From: Bacteroidota bacterium
GTDB taxonomy: Bacteria > Bacteroidota > Bacteroidia > J057 > JADKCL01
Reading direction: 5' to 3'
Length of the DNA stretch: 64,000 nt
Assembly (NCBI GenBank): GCA_016718825.1
Contig: JADKCL010000005.1
Location: forward strand, 1 to 64,000
Below the pieces are notes generated by a model. That model saw only the letters and a program-made list of their open reading frames with translations. It was not told the origin of the DNA and did no database searches. Both the position numbers and the translations under genes were made by a program. Positions 1 to 7,750 of this stretch are shown here, one piece after another; positions within the stretch are counted from its first letter, which is position 1, and each line of letters begins with the position of its first letter.

Positions 1-316
1 CGGTTTCGCGACCGATTGCGCCTTCCAATCCATAGCCGGTGAAAATCGCTTCGATGCCGCCATTCAATTCGGAGTACACAGCCAATCCATAGCCGACTTC
101 GGAGGTCGTTGCGCCAAAGGCGACGTAAAGCTGCCCCTCGATCGCTAGTGCAATGCCTTCATATTCACCTGCGGAGGTCTGCCATTCGATGCCATGGCCG
201 CCGCGCGGGAGTGCGGAGATGCGCATGGTACCTGTGTAGGCCTGCCCAAGATGGTTTTCTGCCTTGGAAATCGTCCAAGTGCCGTCAAATTTTGGGTCGT
301 GGTAAAGTCTTGGCAT
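1..316 (-). CDS. Hypothetical protein, 3' end cut by window edge
   Basis: This reading frame runs from an ATG at 316-314 to the window edge without a stop, giving at least 105 residues. The visible protein has no signal peptide and starts MPRLYHDPKFDGTW. It then shows short strand-like glycine-rich motifs (GTMRIS, GIALAIEGQLYVAFG, GYGLAVYSELNGG, IFTGYGLEG) that suggest a repeated beta-sheet fold. I do not recognise the family. The next gene, at 618, faces the other way, so this gene is probably transcribed alone from the 317-617 gap. The frame has normal codon use and is the best coding frame here; overlapping frames on the other strand look like shadows. Confidence 0.6.
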   Translation of the reverse strand, partial: MPRLYHDPKFDGTWTISKAENHLGQAYTGTMRISALPRGGHGIEWQTSAGEYEGIALAIEGQLYVAFGATTSEVGYGLAVYSELNGGIEAIFTGYGLEGAIGRET

Positions 317-617
317 ACAAATTTCAATCCTTGTTCAAGGGTTCAGTTCGTCGAAAATACGCAAGGAATCTGAAACAAATCGTGCGAAGGGGTGTTATTT
401 GTTCGTGTTTGCCGATCAAGGAGGTGAATGCTTTCAGTAGAATTTTGTTTGTCATTATTGTCATAACTTCTTTTGTGATTGCCTTCGGAGTCCGGGGGCA
501 ATTGCATTTTGTGGCCGCAAGAAGACTGACGATGTCGTGCGACAGAATGCGATTCTCCTGAACGAAAGGACAATCGGATTCCAGTTTCCATCCCGCGAAA
601 ATTCCCTAAATTGAGGC
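317..617. other. Divergent intergenic region, no gene seen
   Basis: About 300 bases lie between two divergent genes. The small open frames here lack family resemblance and good starts. The gap should hold promoters for both neighbours. I see only an imperfect match (TATTTTCG, minus strand, near 350-357) to the Bacteroidota -7 element, without a well-spaced -33 element. Confidence 0.4.
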
Positions 618-2027
618 ATGAATCGCCACGAGGAAGTTTTTGGCCGCCAACAGGCCTATTTTTGGGAAAAGCTGAAAGGCAGCACGGCCACCCAACGCGT
701 TGCCAAGCTGCGGAAAATGAAAAAATGGGTGCTTGCCCATCAGAAGGATATTCAGGCTGCGCTGTTTCAGGATTTGCACAAGCCCGCGCACGAAGCCGAC
801 CTCATGGAGGTCTTGCCGGTCATGGCCGAAATCAAGGATGCCATTGCCAATCTCCATGATTGGATGCGGCCCCGCAGGCTACCGACTCCGATGGCATTTA
901 TCGGTTCGCGTTCCGAGGTAATGTATGAACCCAAAGGTGTCTCGCTGATCCTTGCCCCCTGGAACTTCCCTTACATGCTCACCATCGGGCCACTCGTCTC
1001 GGCCATCGCTGCAGGATGCACCGCCATGGTCAAGCCCAGCGAATTTGCCCCAGCTACAAGCACCTTGATCGAAAAAATGGTCACGGATTTGTTTCCCGAG
1101 GATGAAGTCGCCGTATTTCATGGCGACCATACGCTGGCAACGGCACTCACGGCGATGCCCTTCGACCATATTTTCTTCACGGGCAGCCCTGAAGTCGGCA
1201 AGAAAGTGATGCATGCCGCAGCCGAGAACCTCACCTCCGTGACCCTCGAATTAGGTGGCCGGAACCCGGTCATCGTGGACGAAACGGCAAATATCAGCGA
1301 CACCGCCCGCAAACTTGTTTGGGGCAAGCTCGTCAATGCCGGACAAAGCTGTATGTCGCCCAACTATGTCTTGGTGCATGAAAAGATTTATGATCAGCTT
1401 CTGAAGCAGATCAAATCCACCTACAACAAAACCTACGGCGAAGCTGCCACGCACATGCAAGACAGCCCGTATTACAGCCGTCTGATCACGCCACGCCATC
1501 AGGCGCGCTTGCAGGAGCTCGTAGGCACGGCGGTCGCTGCAGGCGCAAAGGTTTTGATTGGCGGAAAAGGCGACACCGCCACAAGCTATCTTGATCCGAC
1601 GTTTCTCACCGATGTCGAACTCGGCAATCCGATCCTTGAGCAGGAGTTGTTTGGGCCGATTTTGCCGTTTCTGAAATACAAAACTTTGGATGAAGCCCTT
1701 GGGATCATCCGCAAGATTGAAAAGCCGCTTGCATTGTACATTTTCTCGCGCTCCAATCGCAACATCGAGCGCATCATGGGCAGCACGAGTTCGGGGAGTT
1801 TGATGGTCAATGAAACCACCGTCGCCTTCGGCAATACCGAAATGCCTTTTGGAGGCGTGAATTGGAGCGGAATCGGCAAAGCCCACGGCCATGCCGGATT
1901 TCTCGCCTTCACCAACGAGAAACCCGTCATGCGGCAAAATACCTTGGTACCGTTTACGTTGCTGGCATTCGCGCCTTATACCAAGCTCAAAAGCAAAGCT
2001 TTGAACTTGGTCATGCGCTTATTCTGA
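618..2027 (+). CDS. NAD(P)-dependent aldehyde dehydrogenase, ALDH3-like
   Basis: The 469-residue protein oxidises an aldehyde to the acid with NAD(P); the substrate cannot be read from sequence. Visible family features are APWNFP with Asn116, FFTGS at 186-190 in the Rossmann fold, ELGG with the general base Glu211, and NAGQSC with catalytic Cys245. The C-terminal MPFGG block resembles class 3 (fatty or medium-chain aldehyde) enzymes, and the length fits that class. A hydrophobic tail near the C-terminus (LVPFTLLAFAPY) could help membrane association, as in fatty aldehyde dehydrogenases; that is inference. The ATG at 618 directly precedes the conserved N-terminus. It is convergent with the VOC gene, 14 bases away, and seems monocistronic. 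Confidence 0.93.
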   Translation: MNRHEEVFGRQQAYFWEKLKGSTATQRVAKLRKMKKWVLAHQKDIQAALFQDLHKPAHEADLMEVLPVMAEIKDAIANLHDWMRPRRLPTPMAFIGSRSEVMYEPKGVSLILAPWNFPYMLTIGPLVSAIAAGCTAMVKPSEFAPATSTLIEKMVTDLFPEDEVAVFHGDHTLATALTAMPFDHIFFTGSPEVGKKVMHAAAENLTSVTLELGGRNPVIVDETANISDTARKLVWGKLVNAGQSCMSPNYVLVHEKIYDQLLKQIKSTYNKTYGEAATHMQDSPYYSRLITPRHQARLQELVGTAVAAGAKVLIGGKGDTATSYLDPTFLTDVELGNPILEQELFGPILPFLKYKTLDEALGIIRKIEKPLALYIFSRSNRNIERIMGSTSSGSLMVNETTVAFGNTEMPFGGVNWSGIGKAHGHAGFLAFTNEKPVMRQNTLVPFTLLAFAPYTKLKSKALNLVMRLF

Positions 2028-2041
2028 TTTTGAAGGGTTAC

Positions 2042-2464
2042 TTAGGCCGACGGATTTTGGCTAATCATCCAGCCGATGCCAAATTTGTCGTCGCACATTC
2101 CAAAGAGGGGTGCCCAAAACGTGGGCCCAAGCGGCATGATGATATTGCCACCTTCGGAGAGCATTTCAAAAAGCCGAATGGATTCTTCCTCCGTCGTGGT
2201 ATTGATCACGACCGAGAAATTGTTTCCGATAATGGGCTTACCTTCCATTACTTCTGGAAAGTCGCTGCCTTGCAAATGAAGGTTCTCGCTGATCGGAATG
2301 GCAACATGCAAAATCCGATCGCCACCTAGTGCATTTGGATCTGCGCCAGGCATGTCCTTGTACCGTGACAGCATATGAAATTCGCCGCCAAATGCTTTTT
2401 GATAGAAGGTGAACGCCTCAAGGCAATTGCCGTCAAAATGGAGATAGGGATTAATCGTGATCAT
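2042..2464 (-). CDS. VOC-superfamily protein, PhnB/glyoxalase-like
   Basis: A 140-residue protein beginning MITINPYLHFDGN and containing CLEAFTFYQKAFGG, typical of the PhnB-like branch of the vicinal oxygen chelate (glyoxalase/bleomycin resistance) superfamily. Later GNNFSVVINT and GPTFWAPLFGMCDDKFGIGWM are the strand and C-terminal motifs of that group. Members bind small molecules or metals, but most PhnB-like proteins have no proven reaction. I chose the ATG at 2464 because the family N-terminus starts there and a good Bacteroidota promoter lies 28 bases upstream; the open frame extends further only through non-conserved sequence. It is divergent from the AraC-type regulator at 2581, which could control it. 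Confidence 0.88.
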   Translation of the reverse strand: MITINPYLHFDGNCLEAFTFYQKAFGGEFHMLSRYKDMPGADPNALGGDRILHVAIPISENLHLQGSDFPEVMEGKPIIGNNFSVVINTTTEEESIRLFEMLSEGGNIIMPLGPTFWAPLFGMCDDKFGIGWMISQNPSA

Positions 2465-2491
2465 ATTTTTGATTTTAGTGGGAGTACCCAA

Positions 2492-2523
2492 CAAATGTAG
2501 CACCCGATGTGGGGAGGCAGAAA
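2492..2523 (-). promoter_or_regulatory. Bacteroidota-type promoter for the VOC gene
   Basis: On the minus strand TACATTTG (2499-2492) matches the TAnnTTTG -7 element exactly. TTTC (2523-2520) lies 20 bases upstream as a one-mismatch -33 element. The predicted start of transcription is 15-20 bases before the ATG at 2464. Confidence 0.5.
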
Positions 2524-2580
2524 TGCGATTACGACATACTTGCGGGTTGATTGCGACATTCTCATTTGTAATTTCACGGG

Positions 2581-3579
2581 ATGAAAGTACTTGCAATTTT
2601 GGTTCCCGAAGGCTGTGTTTTGGCAACCGTTTCAGGCCCGAGACAGATGTTTACGGCCGTCAATCAGTTTCTTGTGAACCAAGGACGCGAACCTCTTTTT
2701 GACCTTAAATTGGTCGGCCTGAACAAGGAAGTGCGATTGATGGATGGGCTTGTCACCATTTTCCCGGATTGGCAGTTGGCAGAGGCGAATGATGCGGATG
2801 TCATCATTGTCCCAGCGTTGAGTGGGGATTTGATCGTATCCTTGGAGCAGAATCAAGCTTTTGTACCGTGGATCATTGCGCAGCATGCACGCGGCGCCGA
2901 AGTTGCGAGCCTCTGCATTGGTGCATTTTTGCTCGGTTCCACGGGATTGTTGGCTGGAAAATACTGCTCGACACATTGGATGTTTGCACAACAATTTCGC
3001 ACGATGTTTCCAGATGCAGTTTTGATGGACGACAAGATCATCACGGAGCAAAACGGCATTTATACCAGCGGCGGAGCGAATTCGTACTGGAATTTGCTGC
3101 TTTACCTCGTCGAAAAGTACGTGGACCGCGAGATGGCGGTGCTTGCGGCCAAGTTTTTTGCCTTGGACATTGACCGCAATGGACAATCAGCCTTTGTGAT
3201 TTTTACGGGTCAAAAGGATCATGGCGATCCGCAGGTGAAATCGGCGCAAGAGTTTATCGAGACGCATTATCAGGATCGAATTCGTGTGGAAGACCTTGCT
3301 GACCTTGTGGGCATTGGGCGGCGCACGTTTGAAAGGAGATTCAAGAAGGCGACGACCAACTCCGTGGTGGAGTACATTCAACGGGTGAAAATCGAAGCCG
3401 TGAAAAAACAACTCGAATCAGGCCGTAAATCGGTTTCGGAGTTGATGTACGAGGTTGGATACGCAGACTCCAAAGCATTTCGGGAGGTTTTCAAGAAAGT
3501 GGCTGGCATTTCACCCAATGATTACCGCAACAAATATCAAAAACGCACGGAAATCCTTGGAGTTGACGTTGCCGGATGA
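2581..3579 (+). CDS. GlxA-family transcriptional regulator (DJ-1/PfpI + AraC)
   Basis: This 332-residue protein has two parts. Residues 1-190 form a DJ-1/PfpI (glutamine amidotransferase-like) sensor domain with the nucleophile-elbow motif SLCIGAF around Cys112. Residues about 220-325 form an AraC-type double helix-turn-helix with RRTFERRFKKA and the closing SPNDYRNKYQ. Proteins of this GlxA/FtrA type regulate catabolic or stress genes after sensing a metabolite; no ligand can be named here. It is divergently arranged with the VOC gene, the classic position for a regulator and its target, though this is inference. The start at 2581 begins directly with the conserved beta-strand KVLAILVPEG. 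Confidence 0.92.
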   Translation: MKVLAILVPEGCVLATVSGPRQMFTAVNQFLVNQGREPLFDLKLVGLNKEVRLMDGLVTIFPDWQLAEANDADVIIVPALSGDLIVSLEQNQAFVPWIIAQHARGAEVASLCIGAFLLGSTGLLAGKYCSTHWMFAQQFRTMFPDAVLMDDKIITEQNGIYTSGGANSYWNLLLYLVEKYVDREMAVLAAKFFALDIDRNGQSAFVIFTGQKDHGDPQVKSAQEFIETHYQDRIRVEDLADLVGIGRRTFERRFKKATTNSVVEYIQRVKIEAVKKQLESGRKSVSELMYEVGYADSKAFREVFKKVAGISPNDYRNKYQKRTEILGVDVAG

Positions 3580-3646
3580 AAGAGGATGATCTTATTCCTT
3601 GTTTTTGGCCTAAGAATTCACGAATCTAGGATCAAACTTTATACTG

Positions 3647-4663
3647 ATGGCAATGCTCGGAATTCAACACATCAAGTTTGACTCCATGACCTACGTGCTC
3701 CATTTCAAAAATGGAAAAATCAAGCGCGAGGGTCGTGGTTTGGCATTTTTCTACTTCGCGCCCAGCAGTTCGATCGCAGCGATTCCGATGGGGAGCAATG
3801 ACCTGCCTTTCATCTTTAGTGAATCGACCAACGACTATCAGACGGTCACGATTCAAGGGCAGATCAGCTACAAAATCAGTGCGCCCAAGACACTGGCCGA
3901 CGTGCTCGACTTTACTGTCAACGATGCCGGCCAATACAAGAAAAATGACATCGAGAAGCTGAATCAGCGCATTATCAACGAAGCGCAGACCACCACCTCG
4001 GCCTATATCCACAGCATCAAACTCAAGGACGCGATCCGCGCGGCCAAGGCCGTCGAAGGCAAGATTCTCGAGGGCCTGAAGGCCTCGCCCGCAATTGGCA
4101 TGCTCGGCATCGAAATCCTCGGCGCCAACATCCTCGCGATTCAGGCCACACCGGAAATGACCCGCGCACTCGAAACCGAAACCCGCGAACAGTTGCAGCA
4201 GGAGGCCGATCAGGCCATCTACGAGCGCCGCAACTTCGCCGTCGAGCAGGAGCGCCGCATCAAGGAAACCGAATTGAACACGGAAATCGCCGTCGAGGAA
4301 AAGCAGAAGCAAATCGCCGAAAAACGCATGGAAACCGCCGTGCAAAAGGCTGACAATGAGCGGAAACTCCGCGAAATGCAGCTCGAAGCCGATATCGCCG
4401 TGGAAAATCAGCGCAAGTCCCTCATCGAGCAACGTACGACCAACGACCGTGCCGAAGCCGACACCAAGGGTTATGTCATCGAGGCCAACCTCAAACCCTA
4501 CAAGGACATTGACTGGAAAACGTTGACCGCGCTCAACAACAACCCCGATCCGAGGTTTAACATTGCCCTCGCGTTCAGGACCTTGGCGGAGAATGCAGAC
4601 AAGATCGGCAACTTGAACATCAGCCCCGAACTGCTGGAATCCATTTTGAGCCAGAAAAAATGA
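3647..4663 (+). CDS. SPFH (Band 7/prohibitin-like) domain protein without membrane anchor
   Basis: The 338-residue product has an SPFH/PHB domain over about residues 15-180 (PMGSNDLPFIF, VTIQGQISYKI). A long charged alanine/glutamate-rich coiled coil follows to about residue 285, then a short C-terminal helix. SPFH proteins assemble into large ring or cage scaffolds, usually at membranes. This one has no N-terminal transmembrane segment, so it is probably cytosolic or peripherally attached. Its stop codon overlaps the start of the NAD-kinase-like gene by four bases (ATGA), implying translational coupling and perhaps a shared complex. The start could be the ATG at 3647 or the ATG two codons later. 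Confident for the family; the role is unknown. Confidence 0.9.
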   Translation: MAMLGIQHIKFDSMTYVLHFKNGKIKREGRGLAFFYFAPSSSIAAIPMGSNDLPFIFSESTNDYQTVTIQGQISYKISAPKTLADVLDFTVNDAGQYKKNDIEKLNQRIINEAQTTTSAYIHSIKLKDAIRAAKAVEGKILEGLKASPAIGMLGIEILGANILAIQATPEMTRALETETREQLQQEADQAIYERRNFAVEQERRIKETELNTEIAVEEKQKQIAEKRMETAVQKADNERKLREMQLEADIAVENQRKSLIEQRTTNDRAEADTKGYVIEANLKPYKDIDWKTLTALNNNPDPRFNIALAFRTLAENADKIGNLNISPELLESILSQKK

Positions 4664-5601
4664 GCATCGAGTATGCCATCGTCGTGAAAAACAAAACGCG
4701 GCTGGAATCCTTGATTGAGCGCTTCAATACCAAGGCCCAAGCCAAGTTTTACATCGAGCGGCTCGGCGGCAATTTTGCGGACTACGAATTGGAGCATCAG
4801 ACTTTTCATGCCGCTTTGCAGTCCTTGCAAACGCAGCTTTCCAAGTTGATCAAAAACAAGATTTTGGAACGGGCTTATATGCCTTCGTTCCTGTTTTCGG
4901 AGAATAATCTGATTGTCGTGATCGGGCAGGATGGTTTGGTCGCGAACACGGCCAAATACGCCAAAGGCATTCCCATCGTGGCCGTAAATCCCGACAAGCA
5001 ACGCTACGACGGGGTTTTGTTGCCCTTTGATACCCAGAATTTTGCGCATGGCGTAGAGAATGTCCTCTCCAATCAATATGCATCCCGCACGATGCGGTTT
5101 GCGGAGGCCAAACTCAACGACGGGCAGCGCCTGTTGGCATTCAACGACTTGTACATTGGCGCTTCCACGCATATCTCGGCACGGTACAAAATTTCCTTCA
5201 ACGAAGCGACCGAGGAGCATTCCTCCAGCGGATTGATCGTCTCGACTCCAGCCGGTTCGACGGGATGGTTGAGTTCGATTTTTAACATGGCCTACGGCGT
5301 GGCGGGTATGTTTGAAAAGGGTTTGGAACCCAAAAAGCCGCAGTTGCAAGACAACGAATTGCTGTTTGCGGTTCGGGAGCCGTTCAAGAGCATCCGCACG
5401 CAGACGGGTATCACGGCGGGCATCATTGCGCAGCAAAATCACCTGAGAATCGAGTCGCTCATGCCGACAAGCGGCGTGATCTTCAGCGACGGCATCGAGG
5501 CCGACTTCCTGCGGTTCAACAGCGGATCGATTGCGACGATCGGCATCGCGAATGAAACGGCGCAGTTGGTGCTCAATCCGGCGAATGTCCCTTCAAAATG
5601 A
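4660..5601 (+). CDS. NAD-kinase-like (ATP-NAD/DAG kinase fold) protein
   Basis: The 313-residue protein carries the diagnostic blocks of the NAD kinase/diacylglycerol kinase superfamily. They are altered: GQDG at 89-92 in place of GGDG, FNDLYIG at 161-167 in place of the NE/D motif, and STPAGSTGW at 195-203 in place of TPTGSTAY. The catalytic Asp of GxDG (Asp91) is kept, so it may phosphorylate NAD or a related nucleotide or lipid, but the altered first motif argues against assuming it is the housekeeping NadK. It overlaps the upstream SPFH gene by four bases, and the TSUP transporter starts eight bases downstream, so the three form an operon. The N-terminal extension of about 80 residues is longer than in NadK. 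Confidence 0.82.
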   Translation: MSIEYAIVVKNKTRLESLIERFNTKAQAKFYIERLGGNFADYELEHQTFHAALQSLQTQLSKLIKNKILERAYMPSFLFSENNLIVVIGQDGLVANTAKYAKGIPIVAVNPDKQRYDGVLLPFDTQNFAHGVENVLSNQYASRTMRFAEAKLNDGQRLLAFNDLYIGASTHISARYKISFNEATEEHSSSGLIVSTPAGSTGWLSSIFNMAYGVAGMFEKGLEPKKPQLQDNELLFAVREPFKSIRTQTGITAGIIAQQNHLRIESLMPTSGVIFSDGIEADFLRFNSGSIATIGIANETAQLVLNPANVPSK

Positions 5602-5609
5602 CGTAGAAA

Positions 5610-6365
5610 ATGGCATTCGAAGAGATTTTGCTGCCGTTTTTCCTGTTTTTTACGATTGCCACCTTGTATTCGTCGGTAGGGCATGCGGGAGCTTCCGGTT
5701 ATCTGGCGATCATGTCGTTGCTGTCGTTTGGGACGGAATCCATCAAACCGATCTCTTTGATTTTGAACATCGCGGTGGCCTTGATTGCTTCGGTGAAGTT
5801 CATTCGGGCAGGGTATTTTGATCGCCGGATTTTCCTCGTTTTCATCGTGACCTCGTTGCCAATGGCCTTTTTAGGAGGCTATTTGAAGGTCGGCCCGGAA
5901 TATTTCAAGCTTTTTGCAGGGATCTTTTTGATCATTTCCGCGATCATGCTCGTGGCCAAGCAGTTCATCCAAAACAAGGATGCGCCGACCAAGGTGATGC
6001 CGATTTGGGTGGGATTGCTGCTCGGCGCGGTGATCGGATTGCTTTCCGGGTTGATCGGCGTCGGCGGCGGGATTTTCCTGAGTCCGATCCTGATCATGAC
6101 CAACTGGACGAATGTCAAAAATGCCAGCGGCATTTCGGCGTTGTTTATTCTTTGCAATTCCGCGTCGGGCTTGGCCGGGCATATCACTTCGCTGCAAAAA
6201 TTGGATGTTTCCATTGCTTATTGGCTGGTAGCCGTCGTGATCGGCGGATTTTTGGGCTCCTACCTCGGCACGAAAAAGTTCAACAACAAAGTGATTGTCG
6301 GATTTCTATTTTTGGTCTTGCTCACGGCTGGGTTGAAGTTTGTTTTGGTGGATTTTGGGAGGTAA
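5610..6365 (+). CDS. TSUP-family (TauE/SafE) membrane transporter
   Basis: A 251-residue polytopic membrane protein with about eight hydrophobic segments in the two-repeat pattern of the TSUP family. The hallmark glycine-rich motifs are present in both halves: SSVGHAGASGYLAIM near residue 20 and GLLSGLIGVGGGIFL near 150. TSUP proteins export or take up sulfur-containing anions such as sulfite, sulfoacetate or thiosulfate; this substrate cannot be assigned. It starts eight bases after the NAD-kinase-like gene and is followed 14 bases later by a small hypothetical gene, so it is co-transcribed with both. Confidence 0.9.
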   Translation: MAFEEILLPFFLFFTIATLYSSVGHAGASGYLAIMSLLSFGTESIKPISLILNIAVALIASVKFIRAGYFDRRIFLVFIVTSLPMAFLGGYLKVGPEYFKLFAGIFLIISAIMLVAKQFIQNKDAPTKVMPIWVGLLLGAVIGLLSGLIGVGGGIFLSPILIMTNWTNVKNASGISALFILCNSASGLAGHITSLQKLDVSIAYWLVAVVIGGFLGSYLGTKKFNNKVIVGFLFLVLLTAGLKFVLVDFGR

Positions 6366-6379
6366 AAAGACGAAAAGGA

Positions 6380-6901
6380 ATGAGTTTCATAGCTAGAATT
6401 CTCGAATCGTTTTGGAAAAGAGGTCAGAAAGCCGCCGGTGTGCAAGGTGTGAATTCGGTCGAATCAGAATCTTTTCGGGTAAAAGTTCCGAGTAATTGGC
6501 GTTTAAACAAAAATTCCGAAGGTTCCGTGATCGAATGCCAGAGCATGGACGAGACGAAGGGATTGTATATTTCCATTTTTCAGAATCAGAAGTTTGTAAC
6601 CAATGAAGCCTGGATATTGGAACAAATGCAGTTCGAAATTGATAAACTGTTAGCGATGGAGGGTCAATCCTTTAAGTTGTTGAATCAACGGATTTATCAA
6701 TCGGGAAAACTTTGGATTGGAGAATGGGACGGATTGTCAGATCTAACGCAGTATCGAATAGTTACGAAAAATATGCTTAAAGGAGCTAAATTGATTCGAA
6801 TGAGTTTCCACGATTACCAGTTTGAATCCTTGGAAAAATCTAATGCGATTCGTGACTTGATTTTTGAATCGTTTGAAGTCAAGACAGCCTTTTACTCTTG
6901 A
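6380..6901 (+). CDS. Hypothetical protein, 173 aa, possibly PsbP/DcrB-like
   Basis: The ATG at 6380 follows a purine-rich stretch (gacgaaaagga) and gives 173 residues. From about residue 30 the sequence (SFRVKVPSNWRLNKN, then GLYISIFQNQ and GEWDGLSDL) has the 'P.gW...' opening and alternating strands of small PsbP/DcrB-like proteins that often monitor or stabilise membrane complexes. That resemblance is by eye only. No signal peptide is visible; the N-terminal helix SFIARILESFWK is amphipathic. It sits 14 bases after the TSUP gene, probably the operon's last gene. Base composition is more AT-rich than in the upstream genes, hinting at a different origin. Confidence 0.7.
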   Translation: MSFIARILESFWKRGQKAAGVQGVNSVESESFRVKVPSNWRLNKNSEGSVIECQSMDETKGLYISIFQNQKFVTNEAWILEQMQFEIDKLLAMEGQSFKLLNQRIYQSGKLWIGEWDGLSDLTQYRIVTKNMLKGAKLIRMSFHDYQFESLEKSNAIRDLIFESFEVKTAFYS

Positions 6902-7051
6902 AATTCGAAATCCGAGCTTAAATTTCTACTCTTACCCATAATGCCTTTGGATAAAACCGAAGGGTGCGCCCCGCTCACAGGGCAGGCGCCGAGTCGGAAA
7001 GTCATGCATAAACGTCCCAATTGTGATTGGTTGAACGCATAGAAATCAACA

Positions 7052-7672
7052 ATGAAAACAAAACAGCTTTTTGACCGAATCCTGCAGGCGGCATTGTCAA
7101 AGCCCGCGAGTGTCATCATTGCCAACGATGTCGTCCATTTTCGGGACCCCGATGACATTGCCTACAAAATCGGGATCCAATCCACCAACAGCAAATACCT
7201 CAAAGGCTTCTGTTACCTGTTTTGGAACAAAAGAATGGGCGCGGCCTTTTACTTCAAACATGATTCGGAGCAGATCCAAGAGATTTACCGACAACATCCG
7301 AATGTTCTCCCCTCCGAAATTGCCACACAGCATTGGTCTAAAGTTTTGTTGGATGAACAGACCGAATTGGATTTTTTGCTTGGGCTCTTGGATACCGCTT
7401 ATGCCTTGATCCTGAAATCAATGCCTAAGGGCGAACAGGTGAAGATCAATGCCCTTTCAACCCCCAACAACATTTGGGCGTTTCACCAATTGGCGATGCG
7501 GTTGAGCAAGCAAGACAAATATTGGTATCTCGATTACAATACAGGACCGCAAATCAGGTACAGGATCAAATTGATCGCCATTTATGAGCATCATCGTTTG
7601 CTCGTGCGTGGTATTGAGGTTCCGGAATTGAAAGATTGGGAATCGGCAATTTTGGCAACGATCGCAGAATAA
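7052..7672 (+). CDS. Hypothetical cytosolic protein, 206 aa
   Basis: A 206-residue soluble protein starting MKTKQLFDRILQAAL with no signal peptide or membrane segment. Segments such as YLKGFCYLFWNKRMGAAFYF and YWYLDYNTGPQIRYRIKLI are rich in aromatic residues and alternate like beta strands. I cannot assign a family or reaction. It is preceded by a 150-base gap and followed within 14 bases by a strong hairpin terminator, so it looks like a single-gene transcript. Codon use resembles its neighbours. Confidence 0.75.
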   Translation: MKTKQLFDRILQAALSKPASVIIANDVVHFRDPDDIAYKIGIQSTNSKYLKGFCYLFWNKRMGAAFYFKHDSEQIQEIYRQHPNVLPSEIATQHWSKVLLDEQTELDFLLGLLDTAYALILKSMPKGEQVKINALSTPNNIWAFHQLAMRLSKQDKYWYLDYNTGPQIRYRIKLIAIYEHHRLLVRGIEVPELKDWESAILATIAE

Positions 7673-7685
7673 TTTTCCGAAAAGA

Positions 7686-7739
7686 AACACCGTTGGACAA
7701 GTCCCCGAAGAGACCCATCCAACGGTGTTCCGTTTTTTT
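7686..7739. terminator. Bidirectional intrinsic terminator
   Basis: A perfect 12-bp stem (AACACCGTTGGA at 7686-7697 with TCCAACGGTGTT at 7718-7729) is followed by GTTTTTTT on the plus strand. On the minus strand it is followed by TTTCTTTT. It lies between convergent genes ending at 7672 and 7751 and can stop both. Confidence 0.85.
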
Positions 7740-7750
7740 CAATTCGTTGC

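Noticed and set aside
109..561. 150-codon plus-strand open frame near the left edge
   Set aside because: It overlaps the better minus-strand gene at 1-316 and looks random after that.
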